Below, one piece after another: positions 20,390 through 28,401 of a stretch of 31,328 nucleotides of DNA. Source of the DNA: Chara braunii. Lineage: Eukaryota; Streptophyta; Charophyceae; Charales; Characeae. The stretch is from the NCBI GenBank assembly GCA_003427395.1, contig BFEA01000047.1, positions 3,573,574-3,604,901 on the forward strand, written 5' to 3'. The translations under genes and the position numbers were made by a program. The first letter of the stretch is position 1, and each line of letters begins with the position of its first letter. The notes beneath the pieces were generated by a model. The model was not told the DNA's origin and searched no databases. It was given only the letters and a program-made list of their open reading frames with translations.

Positions 20390-20704
20390 TCAGCGGTAAT
20401 TAAACTGGGGGTCCCACGTGGTGTGCGTAGCAGACCAGGGAAGCACCACCAGATTAGTATATGGAAGGATTAGTTGGGGAGCATCAAAACAGTCGCCTTC
20501 CCCACCGATATGGCAGGCCTTGGATAGGTTATAGAAGTGCTCCCGGACGGTCCTCAACAACGACCTCCTAACACCTGCGTCGTAGTAGACTCCGTCTTCG
20601 TCGACGGCCGGGAACTCGGGGAGGCTGCTATGGCAAATTGATGTAAGGTTCGAATATGGCCAGTTGCCCATGTTTACACTCAAGCAAGCAAACATGGACT
20701 CCAT
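20390..20704 (-). CDS. unrecognised open frame, possible exon of a minus-strand gene
   Basis: This 104-codon frame starts MESMFACLSVNMGNWPYSN, includes VYYDAGVRRSLLRTVREHFY and ends WSATHTTWDPQFNYR. Its composition is balanced and protein-like, unlike the low-complexity frames nearby, and it holds four Cys and several aromatic residues. The frame is open upstream to about 20794. Two further open frames just 5' on the same strand (20628-20927 and 20839-21174) contain hydrophobic segments that could cross a membrane (FLFLLILVVLVV and IVVVILSLSLCLF). A candidate first exon lies at 21406-21485. I do not recognise any family and cannot settle the splicing. Confidence 0.3.
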   Translation of the reverse strand: MESMFACLSVNMGNWPYSNLTSICHSSLPEFPAVDEDGVYYDAGVRRSLLRTVREHFYNLSKACHIGGEGDCFDAPQLILPYTNLVVLPWSATHTTWDPQFNYR

Positions 20705-21405
20705 ACAACTCTGTCTCAGATCCCAAGTCCTTTTCCCAGAACATGAACCAAAATTGCGAGAGTGAGAACAGGCACAAAGATAGAGACAAAATTACCACCA
20801 CAATGCAATGACACATATCGTCTACTTCATCCAAACGTCTAATGATCAGGCGACTCAGTCGCCATGTACTCCTCTCGCAAGCAGAAGTGTGTAACGAGAA
20901 GTGACAACTTGGCAGTCTCAACCACAAGAACCACCAAGATCAGCAAAAACAAAAAGTACCTAGCACACTCATGCAGTAAGGTAGACGCCGGAGATCGGCT
21001 CGATCCCGTCAACACATGCAAATGGAAGGTTATAGCGAGAATGACAGCAATCAAACAACCACCATTCCACACACGAGTCCACACCATACATCGACCGACT
21101 CTTTGACAGCGAAGCAGACAGGCGTCCATTTGACACTCACAGCCAAGGTCATGCACACGACTAAGTACACACACTTAGTCTTCAGCATACATGTACACTC
21201 GGACAAGCACTATGGAGAAAACCAAAAGTCCCTTGCAACTTTTCTTTAAAACAACACCAATGTCGCCGCCACCAGCTCATGACCACCATGTCCAACCACA
21301 AAGCACGCGCCAATATAGCCACAAGGCCCTGACCCTGGCCGCACCCTTGCCTCCACCGCTGCTGTCTCCCCGACTACTACCTACCGAAGCTATCGCTAAG
21401 CTTAC

Positions 21406-21485
21406 CCCACGCCGTCACTCCGCCCATCCTTGGGCACGACGAGACTGTTCAGCGCCGCAGCTTTCAGGCATAGCTCGCGCAGCAT
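21406..21485 (-). CDS. candidate first coding exon (minus strand)
   Basis: On the minus strand an ATG at 21485-21483 opens 26 codons (MLRELCLKAAALNSLVVPK...) and runs into GG|GTAAGC, a strong splice donor, with GT at 21405-21404. A TATA-like box lies about 45 bp upstream of the ATG. The exon would end in phase 2. No acceptor can be fixed, so this is a lead only. Confidence 0.27.
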
Positions 21486-21527
21486 TGCAGCCGAGATCAA
21501 AGAGGAGGAACGGAGGAGACTGTGCAA

Positions 21528-21534
21528 ATTTATA
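21528..21534 (-). promoter_or_regulatory. possible TATA box for the minus-strand candidate gene
   Basis: Minus strand reads CTATAAATTTG about 45 bp 5' of the candidate start codon at 21485. The spacing would leave a very short 5' leader of roughly 20 nt. Confidence 0.25.
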
Positions 21535-21540
21535 GCGAGG

Positions 21541-22229
21541 AAGGCGGTGGGGCACCAGCTTGAAATGTGGGGAAGAAAGGAGAGAGAGAGACAGAGAGGG
21601 GAGAGGAAAAACTCGACGAATAAGAGGGAAGTTCTAGAAGGGCAGAGAGAACCAACGAGGCGGAACAATCGAAAATTTCGCACAATGGAGGTGGCCGTTC
21701 AAGCCACGTGCGTAAGTCCGCCTTGCGACTTAATCCGGTCAGCTCAACTGGCGACCAATTGTCTTAGCTAGAAGGGGAGGAAGGAGGACGAAGAGATTTA
21801 CATAGACAACGCAGCAAGCAAGAAGAGAAGTTGGCGCACGTGCAGAAGAGGGAAGCTAGCTTGCATGATCTTGCAAGGATTCAAAAACAGCTCCGCGCAC
21901 ATGCATGCGCGGCAAGAGAATTAAAATGCAGTGACAACCGAAATTATAACGGTTTCTTCAAAAGTTCCCATGCGGTGGCTAATTGGCCGCGTGGAGCTAA
22001 TTTGCGAAAAAGACAAGGGCATGCATGCAATTGCACTCGAAAAATTGACCAATAAGTGGCCCCGACAGATCATCCTGTAAGCCCTCTTGCAGACTTATTG
22101 ATCCTTGCAACTCATAACGGAAGTCGCCTTGCTACTTCCTCCTCACGGGGCCTGCGCAACCATCACAACCTCTTCAGCTATCGTATAGTTGCCGGATTGG
22201 TAAGGGTATCCCACCTGTGCCCCTTGCCA
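21541..22229. other. intergenic, no gene recognised
   Basis: Purine-rich (GAGAGAG, GGAGGAAGGAGGA) at 21580-21800, then mixed sequence with GCATGCATG words. A plus-strand ATG...TGC|GTAAGT (21685-21712) looks like a miniature first exon but has no support. Confidence 0.45.
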
Positions 22230-22967
22230 CCATACCACTGCAAATCCACCATAGAGAGGCGATGGGGAGGGAAGAGATCAGGGAACTCCACTGGGGGGGG
22301 CATTGGAATCTTCGCATCGATCCTGGTCCATTCCTTGAACGTCAAGCTGTAGTTCCGTCTCGGTACCTGTTCGTCTTATTGGCCACCTCCCTCCCACTTG
22401 ATGTTTGCTATCCAGCCTCCTTGGTCACCCCCCAGCCATTCTTCTGAGATTCTTGTGATTAGTTGTTGAAAGTCTTTCTTTCTGTGATGGAGGTCCTGCT
22501 ATGCTTTCACTTTCAACCATTGTTCAGAGAGGTCCACTTCGAGTTGTTATCTCATAATGTCTATAAAATCCTTTCCTTGTATTCGCATGTCTTACATTAC
22601 GCGTATGCGTCTCGTTCTCCAAAGGGCCCATAAGAGCGCCCTCCTCCCTATTCTAAACGTATGTTCTCCAAAGATGTTATCTTCGGGTGATCGCAACATC
22701 CCGCATAAGAGTGCTCTCCTTTCCTACGGCCAAGTGGAATCAGTTCCCAGTTGCCACCCCAGACTCTGTCCCTCCAGCGTCATGTGATGACAGCGCTCAG
22801 GCACTGAACATATGTTCAATTGTTTCCGGGACTTTGCAAGAGGGGAAGTTGTTCAGGCAGGATTTTCACCAGGGCGTTGCAAGTCCCCTCTGTTCCAAAT
22901 TCGTTCAGTCTATTAACCAATTGTTGGTGGCTAGGCATCGGTGCTTAATCTGCCACTACAGGGAGGC

Positions 22968-23065
22968 AATCTTGGCTGGTTTCGCTGGACCCGGTTTCCA
23001 GCACGTGCTGCTCCCCACGAATAGATCGGAGCAAAAAAAAAAAAAAAAAAAATCTTGGCTGGTTT
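22968..23065 (+). mobile_element. short poly(A) retroposon insertion with target-site duplication
   Basis: A 50-bp body (22983-23032) plus about 18 A residues sits between two copies of AATCTTGGCTGGTTT (22968-22982 and 23051-23065). At least 13 bp of the duplication is independent of the A-run. The body contains the perfect palindrome CAGCACGTGCTG (22999-23010). The insert interrupts the LINE relic, so it is younger. Its source is not recognised; it is probably the 5'-truncated 3' end of a LINE or SINE. Confidence 0.82.
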
Positions 23066-23689
23066 TGTCTTTGTTGTCGTAAACCAATAGATTGGCCAGA
23101 GCACGTCCAAGTGAGACATCCATCGGTTTGTCGCGATGTCTTTTGAGGTTGACCCTCGAACGTAGTATCCTGTATGTGTTTTTTTGCCTCCAGGTTTCAA
23201 TTGCGTGTTCCTGTTATTTTTGTATTTTTGTACAGAGTCCCATTGCTATTCCTCCGGGTCAAAGGGGAGCTCCAGGATTGGGGTGGTGGGTAGCAATGCC
23301 ACCCAGGCCTCCTGGTTCTGCAACACTCTTATCCTGTAGAGCTGGGATTTTTCGTACCATTCTACTGCATATGGGACAAATCCGACCAATATATTGTTCT
23401 TCTTATGGTGAAAAAGATTGACGAGGGTCGTGTCCTCCTGCACTCCAAACATGCTCCCCACAGCCACTGTGTTCCCCCTGATCGCCACCCAATCGCCCTG
23501 ATGAAGGTCTGGCCCTTTGCGTAGGGTGCACGCCCCGTCCAGGCGGATGGAGAAGATGACCTGTTCCAAACTCCTCCCCATATTCTGCTAGTGTTTTCGT
23601 GATTGCTGCAGTTGTTGTTCCTGCTTCCAATCTCCAGACTCTCCGTCCCATATCCTTGATTTTCAGTAACCCTCGGCTGACTCAGTTGT

Positions 23690-24148
23690 TCAACGGGGGA
23701 TGGGGAGATTTCCAAAGCACCCAGCCATTATGGTCTGTGATGTTTCAGTTACCGAACAGGGTTCCCTCACAACCTCGTCCAACCTGTCCGGCGTTGCCTT
23801 GTTTGGGAGCGAGCTGAGAATTGCCGCCAGGCCCACATCGCTCATGTCCAAAAGCCATCCCTGCCCAGGTTCCTCCTGGCAGTGTCTCTGTCCTCTTCGT
23901 CTTCCAACACAATTCGCCGTGGGAATAGTCCAGTACAGATCCTCTAGGCAGGTTTGGGGGTCGACCCCAATCAGAGCCCGAGGCGCCAGCCGGGCAATCT
24001 GATCTAGAGCCAGGGTTCGCCAGGGGATCTCAGGTGTCAGCAGCAGTCTCTTTATCCATGGAATGGTAAGGGCGGTGACTTGTGAAGTCAGGTCCGGTAT
24101 TCCTAGGCCTCCTCGTCCTTTTGGTTGGACAATCGATGTCCAAGCCAC
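23690..24148 (-). pseudogene. longest open piece of the LINE C-terminal region
   Basis: A 152-codon open stretch. GGLGI is at residues 13-17 and is followed by SQVTALTIPWIKRLL and TPEIPWRTLALDQI, matching the conserved helix and PW motif that follow RT in plant-type LINEs. The downstream part (LSSLPNKATPDRLDEVV) is less conserved. The start is arbitrary because a stop lies just upstream in the same frame. Confidence 0.8.
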
Positions 24149-24720
24149 TCTGCTGACGGTATTCTTACATTAGTTGTTCGCTCTCTAGAGTAGTCATGCC
24201 ACTTGCTGCTTTAGTGCCTAGGCAGCATCTTGACTCAAGGCCCGTATTGCTGACTTAATACCAACAGGGAGGCCAGCATGACGTTGTTGATCACCAACGA
24301 TCCCCCGACCAGGGAGGTGTGTTCGTCCTTCCACATCACCATCTTCTCAAGTGCTGGCTTCAGAATCCACCAGCATAATCCTGAGCACTCTGATTGGGAA
24401 AGACTCGGGGAGTCATCTTACTCTTGGCTGCTCAGGAGGATGGACCCTGATGGTGGATCCACCACCCGAGCGTCTGGTTTCTCCGGTTGACTGTCAGATC
24501 TAAGAGGGCAGTGAAACAGTTCATCAACTTATGATTTCCTCAATGTGCTCGGGGGAGGTATCCACCATCAGTGTGAGGTCATCTGCGAATAACGAACAGA
24601 TCAATATTGCCTTTTCCAGAATGGAAAGCGGGACTTCCACCTGACCTTTCAGGGACTGGTTCTCACTCCAACCAGGGGTGAGGTCCCATTAGCAGTCAGA
24701 TAGAAGTGTGGCCGATCCAG

Positions 24721-24957
24721 TGTGACACTGAGTGGCGGCGGCCAGACAGGTTCATTACGAATTTCTGGGCTTAGAAAACAGGAGAAAGGCAAAAAAGAAA
24801 AAGAGAAACAGAGACCTCCCACCCGAAATCACGGCAGAGTGCTTCCTAGCCATCAGATCACAAATGATCTGATGGTGGTGGTTGCAACAACAGTGAACAG
24901 AGTAACCGCCACATTTTCTGGAATAAAATTGACTTCTGTCAGCACTGATCCTGACAC
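24721..24957. other. intergenic; perfect 11-bp hairpin at 24850-24875
   Basis: CCATCAGATCA and its exact reverse complement enclose the 4-nt loop CAAA. No gene is recognised. The sequence runs directly into the mate-pair adapter at 24958. Confidence 0.6.
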
Positions 24958-24995
24958 CTGTCTCTTATACACATCTAGATGTGTATAAGAGACAG
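24958..24995. other. Nextera mate-pair junction adapter (assembly artefact)
   Basis: 24958-24976 is CTGTCTCTTATACACATCT, the 19-bp Tn5 mosaic end used in Nextera transposase adapters. 24977-24995 is its exact reverse complement. Two mosaic ends joined head to head with no spacer are the circularisation junction of a Nextera mate-pair library and do not occur in a plant genome. Translated through, the adapter gives the peptide SYTHLDVYKRQ, seen as a contaminant in protein databases. The two flanks may therefore come from opposite ends of a multi-kilobase fragment. Confidence 0.97.
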
Positions 24996-25799
24996 CACGT
25001 GTCCTCCCCAGCAGATGTGTCTGTGCCATAAGCGTTAATAGCCGTTTCCACTCCGTTGTGTACTTATACCTAGTCTTCACCCGCTTGCCCCCTCCACTCC
25101 TATTACCCCTCAGCCTAGCCGCTGTTTTTTTATTTTTTTTTTTTATTTTTTTTTTTTAAGGGGTTCCTCTTTTCAACTGTGCAGTCTGTGTTAAAAAAAA
25201 AAAAAAGAGATCTTTCTTTTCAGGACTAAATCCGTGTACGCCTTCTTTAAAATGCCACTACCTTTCCGAGGCAAAGTCGAGAATCGAAAAGGAAACAAGC
25301 CGCATTCTTCTGACGAACAGTGTGGGTGGCGGACCAAAATGGCTGGTGGCCCCAGGCAAAAGAAAAAGAAAAAGAAAAAGAAAACGCCGCCGTGGTGGTT
25401 TGCTTTTCTTTTGGTGCACAGCGGGAATCCGCCTTGGCCTCTAAAACAAAAAAAGAAGAGGAGGCTCGGATGTACTGGTGGTTTAAGTTCCGTTTAACGC
25501 AAAAGCTTAGTAACTGTTATGCTCATTTCTCTGTCAGAAATTTCTCAGGATGGCCTCCGTATGCGTTCTTGACATCTTTGTGTGTCCATGTGGTGCACCT
25601 TCCTTGGTGTGTGCATGTGTCGACGTGCAATGCAGCAGTCTAAACGAAAGAAGAAAAAAGGAAGCAATTGGTGCACATTTATTAGCCGCGGAAGTACACA
25701 GAAGACGCACCCCATCAAGTCAAGGACCCTCTCCGTGTTCTGCTTTTTTTATTATATACTCTTTCTTCCTCTTAATACTTTGGGCTTGTCGCTCTGCAG
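24996..25799. other. no exon recognised between adapter and exon 25800
   Basis: Contains a T-rich tract at 25125-25158, A-runs at 25192-25206, an AAAAAG repeat at 25359-25381 and G-poor sequence. It may be intron of the downstream gene, but I find no convincing upstream exon. The last 60 bases are pyrimidine-rich and end in the acceptor CTCTGCAG. Confidence 0.5.
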
Positions 25800-25988
25800 G
25801 TGAGTCTTATCAGGGAGGCGGCACGTGTGCTTGCGAAGATGTACACAGTCATTCGGGAAGAGCGAGTGGCGAAGCTGCAGGCCATGACACGAATTCTGAC
25901 AGCGCTTAAGAGCATGGAGGACGAGGACAATCAATCATGGGCTGTTGCAACGGAGACTCTCGCAGAATTTGAGAGGCTGCAGAAAAAG
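25800..25988 (+). CDS. internal exon of stalk-like coiled-coil protein gene
   Basis: The exon is 189 nt, 63 codons, phase 0 at both ends. It is bounded by the acceptor TCGCTCTGCAG and the donor AAG|GTGAGA. It reads VSLIREAARVLAKMYTVIRE and ends TLAEFERLQKK: one long, charged, Ala/Leu/Glu-rich segment expected to be helical and possibly coiled coil. It joins in frame to the exon at 28402. By position it would be the first strand (CC1) of a dynein-like stalk. The N-terminal part of the protein lies upstream, possibly beyond the untrustworthy join at 24976. I see no start codon for the gene within the window. Confidence 0.7.
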
Positions 25989-25997
25989 GTGAGATGG

Positions 25998-26030
<33 letters not shown>

Positions 26031-26315
26031 GAAACATTGCTCCAATCTATTGGTGGGAGGTGAGGGGAGGAAGGGCTGTGGAGTGTGTGGTTATTTTTGT
26101 ATCGGTGGACTTGCATGTGGAATGAGTAGGAGCTGTACTGACTGACTGATGACCCTGGACGGAATAGAAACAGAAGAAAAGCCAAGGGGGGCTTTGAAGT
26201 GTGAACAAGAAAAAAAATGGACAGATGTTTTGCATCCGATGGTGGGGGGACGTGCGGCAAAAAGAAAAAGGAAACGCTAAACCATATTCTCAACTCCAGA
26301 CGGTGATGGCGGTGG

Positions 26316-26370
26316 AGTTTGCAGCTAGGCTACCAGAGTGGTCCAGTTTGCAGCTAGGCTACCAGAGTGG
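26316..26370 (+). repeat. 29-bp tandem duplication
   Basis: AGTTTGCAGCTAGGCTACCA followed by GAGTGG is present twice, 29 bp apart, starting at 26316 and 26345. It is intronic. Confidence 0.9.
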
Positions 26371-26702
26371 CCAGGGACCACTTGACCGGCCGGGCCAAAA
26401 AAAAATAAAAAAAGAAATGCATGAGACGATGTCAATGTGATACTTGGTTGAGTGAAGAAAGAGCACTTCAAAGAAAAGGAGCTTTTTATGGCAATTAAAA
26501 AACAAAAAGAAAACACTTTTGTTGGAATTGCGATGCGACCCTGAGGCAAATGTTGTTCAGTAACTGCAGTTTATTTTTCTGCATAACAGAGTTTTTTTTA
26601 AGTTTTTTTTGTTTTGTTTTGTTTTTCTTTGTTTTGACTGGGACCTTCTTTGGCCCTTGCACGGCCGGGCTGCCCGGGGCCGAGTCCCACTTACTCCATC
26701 TT

Positions 26703-27040
26703 GTTGAGCCAGTTCAACTGTGTGACACAGTTATTGTGAATTAAAAAATTCAAAACAAATGCAAAAAAAGAGGAACAAATGCTTCTGAATTTTTTTTTTC
26801 CACATTTTTTAACAAGTAAAATCGAGAAAGAAACGGCACTGAAATTGACTGAATGCTTTTCTCTATATTTTCGAAAAATTAAAATGCAGAAACACATATC
26901 CTCAAGGGTAACTCTCCTTAGTTCACGCGACTCTCCGTGTACAGTGTGAACGAACGTGGACTGTACTCGTGGCTCTGTGCATTCGCCGCCCAAACAGCCT
27001 GAACGAGAGCCCCCGGTCACACGCGTTGAGCCAGTTCAAC
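26703..27040 (+). mobile_element. 306-bp segment between identical 16-bp direct repeats
   Basis: GTTGAGCCAGTTCAAC occurs at 26703-26718 and 27025-27040, as a target-site duplication would. Just inside, TGTGTGACAC on the left faces GGTCACAC on the right, giving a short inverted repeat (GTGTGAC/GTCACAC). There is no poly(A) end next to a repeat copy and no coding motif. The element type is unknown, and the pair could also be chance duplication. Confidence 0.4.
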
Positions 27041-27484
27041 GTTGAGCCGTGTATGTGGGGCTTGGCCCCCGTGCAAACAAGGTGACCCAGGCAGCCCGGC
27101 TGGTAGTCTAGGTTTGCAGTCCAAATGTGCAATAAAAAATGGAGACATTGTTCAGCCAAAGCTTCACCAAACATCAATTGCAAATTTGAACGTATGTTTA
27201 AAATCAAATAAAAGTTGTAACAAGAAGAAGTTATGTACAATTCCCTGTGTATTCCGTACAACAATACACTTTTTCTTGTACGGACATGTGTAGTATGGTG
27301 TTCACAGTCTCACACAACATAACTTCTACGTAAAGAGTAAAGACGTATTCAGAGGGTGCCACACTCCAAAGTCTGACCCTATCACAGAGGAAGCCCTGCG
27401 ATCAAACAAGAGTCCAAAAAAAAAAAAAAAAAAAAAGAGTAAGGGCCTCGGTGCGCATCCCTGAATGCGTTTTTTGTAGATCGT

Positions 27485-27598
27485 CCTACCGTCTTCCCCT
27501 GCATAAAAATGGACCGTGATTATCGCTGTATCATCATAGACCTCGAAGTTACCTCAAACAATGACGTTACGTACGTCCTATTCGTGGAAGACGGTAGG
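27485..27598. mobile_element. foldback MITE, copy 3 (CTACCGTCTTC family)
   Basis: The 114-bp segment has a perfect 13-bp terminal inverted repeat, CCTACCGTCTTCC, extending imperfectly inward (CCTGCATAA against ACGAATAGG). The internal word GATTATCGCTGTATC parallels CATTATCGCTGTATT in the copy at 7130-7237, and the ends resemble those at 9824-10035. It lies within the intron of the stalk-like gene. No convincing target-site duplication is seen. Confidence 0.75.
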
Positions 27599-27706
27599 CT
27601 ATACCTCTGTGTAGCCCTGGATAGCCTCCCTAGATAAGCCTTTTTTATTTCACTCTAGATAGCCCATCGAGTCCCGCTGTTATTTTTTCTTTGTCCCAGG
27701 GTTTAA

Positions 27707-27707
<1 letters not shown>

Positions 27708-27738
<31 letters not shown>

Positions 27739-27752
27739 CTCTACTACTACTA

Positions 27753-27805
<53 letters not shown>
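27708..27805 (+). repeat. (CTA)n trinucleotide repeat
   Basis: About 32 CTA units with two interruptions (CTACCT, TACCAC) lie in the intron. The minus-strand poly-Val frame across it is an artefact of the repeat. Confidence 0.95.
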
Positions 27806-27806
<1 letters not shown>

Positions 27807-27921
27807 TGCTGAGGGTACCTACCTGTTCCCCCCGTCTCCAATCTTCACTGCATTGTGAGTCTAGATGTCTGACTGAGGTAGCTCTATTAGCGCTGGCAAA
27901 CGGACTCAAAATGGGGGGGAC

Positions 27922-28021
27922 ACAAATGTGCTGCTTGGAAAATACTAGGGTCGGTCTTTCACTGCATTTTGTGGCCTTTTTGGGAGGCGTTTGTGCCCTG
28001 TTTTCCAAGAAGAACATTTGT
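27922..28021. repeat. imperfect 21-bp inverted repeat, 58-nt loop
   Basis: ACAAATGTGCTGCTTGGAAAA (in two parts: ACAAATGT and CTTGGAAAA flanking GCTG) at 27922-27942 pairs with 28001-28021 at about 18 of 21 positions. It is in the intron, close to the acceptor side, and could fold in the pre-mRNA. Confidence 0.65.
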
Positions 28022-28401
28022 TACCCGTGTTCACCCTGGTGCTCTTCAGGCCCCTGTCGCCATGGTCTACCATGGCCCGCCCTCCTCCTGGGGTTCTTCA
28101 GGGTGTGGTTTGTGCTCACTGCTCTCCCCGCAAGCTCCCAAATTTTCATTTTAATTTTAATTTTAAAGGGGTTACATGCTGCTCACTGCATTCTGGTTCA
28201 ATCTCAAGACAACGCCGAATCCTGCATTTCCACACAGTGCCTCTTTGGTGCTTTTCAAGTCTGGACTCTGTTAATCATATCTATTTGTTGGCTGTTAGGC
28301 GGTGTGAGAGCCTGACACTCATCATGCTTGTATTAACTTGAATGCATATCAATGATATCATCGTCCCCCGGTGTGGTGCTTCTGCAATTCTGCATGTTCA
28401 G

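Larger units (their letters stand above)
22230..24720 (-). pseudogene. LINE (non-LTR retrotransposon) ORF2 relic, 5'-truncated
   Basis: Read on the minus strand (24720 to 22230), the order is that of a LINE second ORF. First comes the RT palm block FADDLTLMVDTSPEHIE (FADD codons at 24578-24589). Then SLVINNVMLASL near 24270-24310, VAWTSIVQPKGRGGLGIPDL at about 24095-24155 with the W...PK...GGLGI signature of LINE C-terminal regions, and CKVPETIEHMF near 22806-22840, resembling the terminal zinc-knuckle (zf-RVT) segment. A further coding-like stretch (YSLTFKEWTRIDAKIPMP) lies at about 22295-22350. Stops and frameshifts break it throughout. The endonuclease and RT fingers are absent, as in typical 5'-truncated insertions. 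A 68-bp poly(A) insertion interrupts it at 22983-23050. Confidence 0.82.
25989..28401 (+). other. 2.4-kb intron loaded with repeats
   Basis: The intron runs from GTGAGA to TGCATGTTCAG. It contains a 29-T run (26002-26030), a 29-bp tandem duplication (26316-26370), a 306-bp segment between 16-bp direct repeats (26703-27040), a possible 91-bp poly(A) insertion (27343-27433), a foldback MITE (27485-27598), a (CTA)n microsatellite (27708-27805) and an imperfect foldback (27922-28021). No reading frame here looks like an exon. Confidence 0.65.

Noticed and set aside
21685-21712. Miniature plus-strand first exon (ATG...TGC|GTAAGT)
   Set aside because: Nine codons with a donor-like word arise easily by chance, and no partner exon is visible.
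23022-23032. AGATCGGAGC resembling the start of the Illumina TruSeq adapter
   Set aside because: Only the first eight bases match before divergence, and the segment belongs to a poly(A) insertion with its own target-site duplication.
24722-25080. Open frames on both strands crossing 24958-24995
   Set aside because: Their ends are translations of the Nextera adapter (CLLYTSRCV, SYTHLDVYKRQ), so they are artefacts.
27703-28017. Minus-strand frame with a long Val run
   Set aside because: Translation of the CTA repeat.
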